Source: Methanobacteriota archaeon (lineage in GTDB: Archaea > Thermoplasmatota > Poseidoniia > Poseidoniales > Poseidoniaceae). Taken from it: DNA of 16,475 nt. The stretch spans positions 1 to 16,475 of the forward strand of contig PBTA01000072.1 in NCBI GenBank assembly GCA_002726395.1, in the 5' to 3' direction. Positions 13,501 through 16,475 of this stretch are shown here, in pieces (position 1 is the stretch's first letter; each line of letters opens with the position of its first letter). The notes under the pieces were generated by a model. The model searched no databases. It was not told the origin of the DNA and worked only from the letters and a program-made list of their open reading frames with translations. Position numbers and translations under genes: made by a program.

Positions 13501-16475
13501 CAGCTGATGATGTCGCACTATGATGGCAGTTGGACAGCGACAATGATTGGATCGCAAGGAGAAGTGGTTTCCAGCGATTTCCCTGCAATGTATCTTCCAA
13601 ATGGTGAAATGGTTATGGCTTTGATTTCCGATGATGGCCAAAACCACAACCTCAGTGTATGGATGTATGACGGGACAACTTTGGAATCAAGTACAGTCGC
13701 CGGCCTTACAGACCTTTCAAGCCATATTCAAATTGCAATGGCTGACGATGGAACAATGATGGTGGCAACACTCACTTCGACTGGAGTTTTGAATCTCTAT
13801 GAGCGTCAGTTTAACCAGTCAACTTGGGCGGAAAACTCAACATGGAATTCGACGAATTTGGCTCAACCAAACGGTGGAATAAACACCTTCAATCTTGACC
13901 TTACAGGCGGCACTTATCCTGCAATGGCCGTTCGTGCAGATTCAACCAGTGACGTCTTGTATACCCGAAATGCCTCACTTGATTGGCATTCCTTTGGCTC
14001 ACAACCAGAATCGACGATTGATGGTGCATGGGACCTCTCTTCAGAAGATGGTACTTACATTTTGATGACCAGTGTTGGCACAAACAATCTTCTCACTTGG
14101 AACAGTCTCAACACACACACCAGTTCAGCATCTCCAATTACTCCTGAATATCTTTGGAGCAGTCTCTCCTTTGGCGATGTCACTGCAACCGGTACTGTTG
14201 GTCTTTATACCGATTCAAATGAAACCCTTCACCTAGCAATTCAAGACAGCGTCCTTTGGGATGTAGAGGTGTTGCGATTGTATCCAGATGCAGATAGGGA
14301 CCTCATTTTCGATCTTGTAGATGACTTGCCCCTTCTTGGAAATCAATGGGCTGACAGCGATGGTGACGGCTATGGAGACAACGCCCTTGGGCCCTTGTAC
14401 GACTCTTGTGAATCGACTAACGCACCTTCGGCATACTATACCTATGGATGTCCGGACTACGATAACGACGGTTACGCCGATGTAGATGATGCTTGCAATG
14501 ACGACGTTGGAGAATCATGGATCGACCGTAAGGGATGCGATGATTACGACCAAGACGGATGGTCGAACAATAAATTCAACTATCTTGATGGTGACGTTTT
14601 CATCTTTAATTGGAAACTCGCTCTCGACAGTGACGGCGACGGATACGGAGATAATTCAGGTCAAGATTGCTGTATCACTGAATACGATTCAACTCAACCA
14701 GATGGCGATTTGTTCCCATTCAATCCATCACAATACAAAGACCAAGACGGCGATGGTTGGGGTGACAATTCTTCAGACCTTGTTGAAGGTGATAATTGTA
14801 AGTTCGATTGGGGCGCGTCATGGCGTGACCGTAACGGTTGTCTTGATTCCGATTTAGATGGTTCTTCAGACCCAGGTAATTATGCTGGGATTCCATGGAC
14901 TGTTGAGGATGGAGCTGATGTATGGCCGTTTGACGGCTCACAGTGGGCTGATACAGATGGTGATGGCTATGGCGATAACAGTTCACAAGAGGCGACCAAT
15001 CCCGACAGTTTCCCCGCAAACATTGCTGCTGCTGAAGATAACGATTCAGACGGCTATCCGGATAGATGGACTTCATTTTACAATCTCTCCGATGAAAGTA
15101 CTGAAAACGACGGTGGCGGGTTGATTCTTGACGCCTGCCCAGGCGTATTCGGCAATTCTACGAATCCTTACCCTGGTTGTCCCGATACTGATGGCGACGG
15201 TTGGATGAATTCTGAAGACGCTTTCCCACTTGAGGCGACGCAATGGCTCGATTTCGATGAAGATGGATTCGGAGATAACCCAGCAGGGTATCAGGCTGAT
15301 GAATGTCCTACCGTTGCCGGTGTCCTTGAGGGGACAAGTCCGTTTGAGGACGGTACTGGAATCGGGTGCAGATTTATTGATGATACAGACGATGATGGAG
15401 ACTTTGTCCCCAACTTCGAAGATAATTGTTCAAATACCGATGCAGGTCTATCGGTGAATCAATTTGGTTGTGCAGACAATCAAATCGATGATGACGGCGA
15501 CTCGATATTCAACGACCTCGACCTCTGTCCTCAGACTCCGTTGGGAGTTTTAGTAGATACTACAGGATGCAGTGAGGCGCAACTTCTTACCGATGATGAC
15601 TTGGATGGGGTTAGCGGACCTTCTGATCTCTGTCCGGATACGCTTTACAGCCAACGGGAAGAAGTCGATGCCAACGGATGTTCAGAATCCCAACGTGATT
15701 CAGATAATGATGGCGTGAAAGACGATGTTGATGCATGCCCCGAAACGCCTGCAGGATATCCGGTTCTTGCCGACGGTTGTACAGACGATTCTGCCTTTGA
15801 CCAAGATTTAGACGGTGATGGCTATCTGGGTGAGTACGCTTTCACTCTCAATGAATCCAGTGGTTTACGAGAAAACCAATCAGGTGATGCCTTCCCTACA
15901 AACGGTTCACAATGGTTTGACCAAGATGGAGACGGTTGGGGTGACAATACAAACGGAAGTTTCTTCGACTTCTGTCCGACTGAATTTGGAACATCGTATC
16001 TTGAAAATATTTACGGCTGTTTGGATGACGGGGACGGATATGCGGACTTTACTGAGCCCCCCTATCTTGCTGGGGATGCAACACAATGGTTTGATGATGA
16101 TTACGATGGATTTGGTGATAATCCAAATGGAACCTCTCCAGATTTGTGCCTTGGAACACCTGTAAGTTTGGCATCTTCAGTCGATGAAAATGGTTGTCTG
16201 ACTTCTCAACTTGATTCAGATAATGACGGTGTCTTCGATAATTTGGACCAATGTCTCAATGAACCGAAAGGTGAAGATGGATATGCTGATGGTTGTCCTT
16301 TGAGAAATTCTGACTCTAATGATGGCGCTTCCTCCGGATTTGGTTCTTCAACAATCATCGCTATTATTGCAGGAATAGTAGCCTTACTTGTTGTGACGGT
16401 CATCGTGATTCGACGACGAAACGACGATTTTGATTATGATGATGACGATGATGAAGACGAAGATTGGGATGATGA
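10591..16475 (+). CDS. Giant surface protein: FG-GAP propeller, beta-rich domains, TSP3 stalk, membrane anchor, acidic tail (3' end missing)
   Basis: Frame 1 is open from the stop at 10516-10518 to the window edge, giving at least 1961 codons from ATG 10591. This start gives a signal peptide (MAAASSRPFP, then a hydrophobic stretch ending LFSPLVEYP) and follows purine-rich sequence. ATG 10543 would add 16 residues. Residues about 40-370 are beta-rich with propeller-like strands such as DDNGVAHLLYT. Residues 371-770 contain seven FG-GAP motifs of the integrin-alpha type. Residues about 775-1225 are a second beta-rich region (DSDGHQHLAH, DDGQNHNLSVW, DDGTMMVATL). Residues about 1233-1903 are TSP3 repeats. 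A membrane helix spans 1921-1940, then RRR and an almost wholly Asp/Glu tail containing DWDD. The stop must lie just past the window. A ligand-binding or adhesive envelope protein is inferred; no enzyme motif is visible. Confidence 0.88.
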   Translation, partial: MAAASSRPFPTVSILLTLLFVVHLFSPLVEYPVESDNELDEVFVHSSSEYVPLSDSYSHDFAGSNLAFDGLDDATVREESALDIWMTEMLAVMPNETMGTPDIQLRHDEGFDACWTTEEGGVYVGSLEGGSSSYTSVTPSWNMYLVDSVTPSNVSTPLVDCALAVNEDGRQYVLYADGDNIKSAHIAYPNSVFSELSWQKITIRYNVQPTDIQMVLLPSQLEFAVFRDVNGSLWQLNYSGNLWYDNLLDAGPIGHSIELEMDDNGVAHLLYTAGEEVRLIRYDGSTYDRRVLVRDSNLGVQLGMGLDSNAVEQIATTSIVDDGSGNLITNVQLLRSLSGQDEGRIDPVPIHSDVNRDVTQQTASLDLEEGVSAIADINGDGFDDFIYSEPDYSNANQETGRVSVSFGSVSGLSEQGTLSSCNGSQAGQRYGSGLAIADYNGDGLYDIAVGSSGWNASQGNESGDNGKIEILLGNSTSGFDCLNPWWAVTGNSGEALGWKLEAIAGMNGDGFADLAAVAANHSVIVATIPNEIVHKGKIAIYKGTASSMEHVRNITQTQESTLLGRSLSGSGDLNGDGFDDLLISNAAGFDSFSGFPSVEIYFGTTFGFNGTADQKILSTVQGKMFGHTIDFIGDINSDGYDDMMFSEVYNGTGGYQAGKVWMYHGSASGIYSVVPNWTKMGDSSNVMLGRMFMGAGDVNEDGYDDILLMEQGATRNGKVDLILGSSDGLSSESELIATGSAQQYRGLSMATLGDLDGDGLNEICLSSRQTASSSSFRVVYDFYSERDWESTTFTFDTDELEFLDVSTSSRGEASMLLSFQNWDSLHFLEHVDDGTATGIWADNVLSNSLLNSTNFAFAGTSSGRPIVLSTEGGHALKMQTTSSYTAVEQSILTSGTMGDLLGSALDSDGHQHLAHATSAVGGYQIFASIEDDSGWSTTQVATNLDLADPLVVLTDPSDDTRILYRDSTANQLMMSHYDGSWTATMIGSQGEVVSSDFPAMYLPNGEMVMALISDDGQNHNLSVWMYDGTTLESSTVAGLTDLSSHIQIAMADDGTMMVATLTSTGVLNLYERQFNQSTWAENSTWNSTNLAQPNGGINTFNLDLTGGTYPAMAVRADSTSDVLYTRNASLDWHSFGSQPESTIDGAWDLSSEDGTYILMTSVGTNNLLTWNSLNTHTSSASPITPEYLWSSLSFGDVTATGTVGLYTDSNETLHLAIQDSVLWDVEVLRLYPDADRDLIFDLVDDLPLLGNQWADSDGDGYGDNALGPLYDSCESTNAPSAYYTYGCPDYDNDGYADVDDACNDDVGESWIDRKGCDDYDQDGWSNNKFNYLDGDVFIFNWKLALDSDGDGYGDNSGQDCCITEYDSTQPDGDLFPFNPSQYKDQDGDGWGDNSSDLVEGDNCKFDWGASWRDRNGCLDSDLDGSSDPGNYAGIPWTVEDGADVWPFDGSQWADTDGDGYGDNSSQEATNPDSFPANIAAAEDNDSDGYPDRWTSFYNLSDESTENDGGGLILDACPGVFGNSTNPYPGCPDTDGDGWMNSEDAFPLEATQWLDFDEDGFGDNPAGYQADECPTVAGVLEGTSPFEDGTGIGCRFIDDTDDDGDFVPNFEDNCSNTDAGLSVNQFGCADNQIDDDGDSIFNDLDLCPQTPLGVLVDTTGCSEAQLLTDDDLDGVSGPSDLCPDTLYSQREEVDANGCSESQRDSDNDGVKDDVDACPETPAGYPVLADGCTDDSAFDQDLDGDGYLGEYAFTLNESSGLRENQSGDAFPTNGSQWFDQDGDGWGDNTNGSFFDFCPTEFGTSYLENIYGCLDDGDGYADFTEPPYLAGDATQWFDDDYDGFGDNPNGTSPDLCLGTPVSLASSVDENGCLTSQLDSDNDGVFDNLDQCLNEPKGEDGYADGCPLRNSDSNDGASSGFGSSTIIAIIAGIVALLVVTVIVIRRRNDDFDYDDDDDEDEDWDD
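11701..12885 (+). repeat. Seven FG-GAP (integrin-alpha-like) blade repeats
   Basis: Seven Dx(N/D)xDG loops begin at 11716 (DINGDGFDD), 11902 (DYNGDGLYD), 12103 (GMNGDGFAD), 12304 (DLNGDGFDD), 12490 (DINSDGYDD), 12679 (DVNEDGYDD) and 12850 (DLDGDGLNE). They are spaced 57-67 residues apart. Each is followed by a hydrophobic strand and later a G-x-(I/V)-x-(I/V/L) strand. Seven copies at this spacing match a complete seven-bladed propeller with Ca2+ in the blade loops. Loop 3 lacks the first Asp. Confidence 0.85.
14287..16299 (+). repeat. TSP3-type Asp-rich calcium repeats of the giant protein
   Basis: About 670 residues of repeated D-x-D-x-DG loops are interspersed with CP and GC cysteines. They include the same QW-x-D-x-D-x-DG-x-GDN module as the 5073 gene (QWADSDGDGYGDN, QWADTDGDGYGDN, QWLDFDEDGFGDN, QWFDQDGDGWGDN, QWFDDDYDGFGDN and variants). 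Toward the membrane, from about 15480, the repeats shift to a more classical TSP3 form (DSDNDGVKDDVDACPETPAG), so the stalk has two sub-types. The likely role is a rigid Ca2+-dependent spacer holding the propellers away from the membrane. Confidence 0.82.

Overview
The window looks like a chromosomal segment from an uncultured planktonic archaeon, most likely a Marine Group II euryarchaeon (Candidatus Poseidoniales). This is inferred from style, not from a marker gene. It has several very large secreted proteins with one C-terminal membrane anchor and Asp-rich calcium-type repeats, a Dpm1-like glycosyltransferase without bacterial-type extensions, tight gene packing, and Shine-Dalgarno sites only on genes internal to a transcription unit. 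No rRNA, tRNA, CRISPR array, integrase or insertion sequence was seen.

Layout. 3-1886 (+) is the 3' part of a type I surface protein built from PKD/Ig-like domains. 1933-2736 (+) is a class III-like polyphosphate kinase 2, converging at 4 bp on 2741-3517 (-), a Dpm1-like GT2 glycosyltransferase. A short divergent spacer separates that from 3623-4891 (+), a GT4 glycosyltransferase. 5073-9832 (+) is a tightly coupled three-gene unit: a secreted thrombospondin-type-3 (TSP3) repeat protein with a proline-rich cytoplasmic tail, an Ig-like surface protein with a tryptophan-rich cytoplasmic tail, and a membrane-tethered DUF4105 (PF13387) protein. 9812-10444 (-) is a thiamine-pyrophosphokinase-like protein overlapping that unit tail to tail. 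10591 to the right edge (+) is one open frame of at least 1961 codons. It encodes a giant surface protein: signal peptide, beta-rich domain, seven-repeat FG-GAP (integrin-alpha-like) propeller, second beta-rich domain, TSP3 stalk, membrane helix and acidic tail. Its stop lies just beyond the window.

How it fits together. Four of the eight genes encode envelope proteins with the same plan: beta/Ca2+ ectodomain, one membrane helix, distinctive cytoplasmic tail. The two glycosyltransferases could supply glycans for such proteins, but no substrate can be read from sequence.

The most unusual signals are these. (a) A perfect 19-base inverted repeat, TGAC-N-CCC-TAC-GGG-N'-GTCA, occurs upstream of both TSP3 genes and nowhere else I noticed; the one position that differs does so on both arms, preserving pairing. 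(b) Two translationally coupled genes encode complementary-looking Pro-rich and Trp-rich cytoplasmic tails. (c) A well-preserved DUF4105 domain sits in an archaeal surface-protein operon. (d) Two different surface proteins share an acidic DWDD C-terminal ending. All assignments were made by eye, without database searches.
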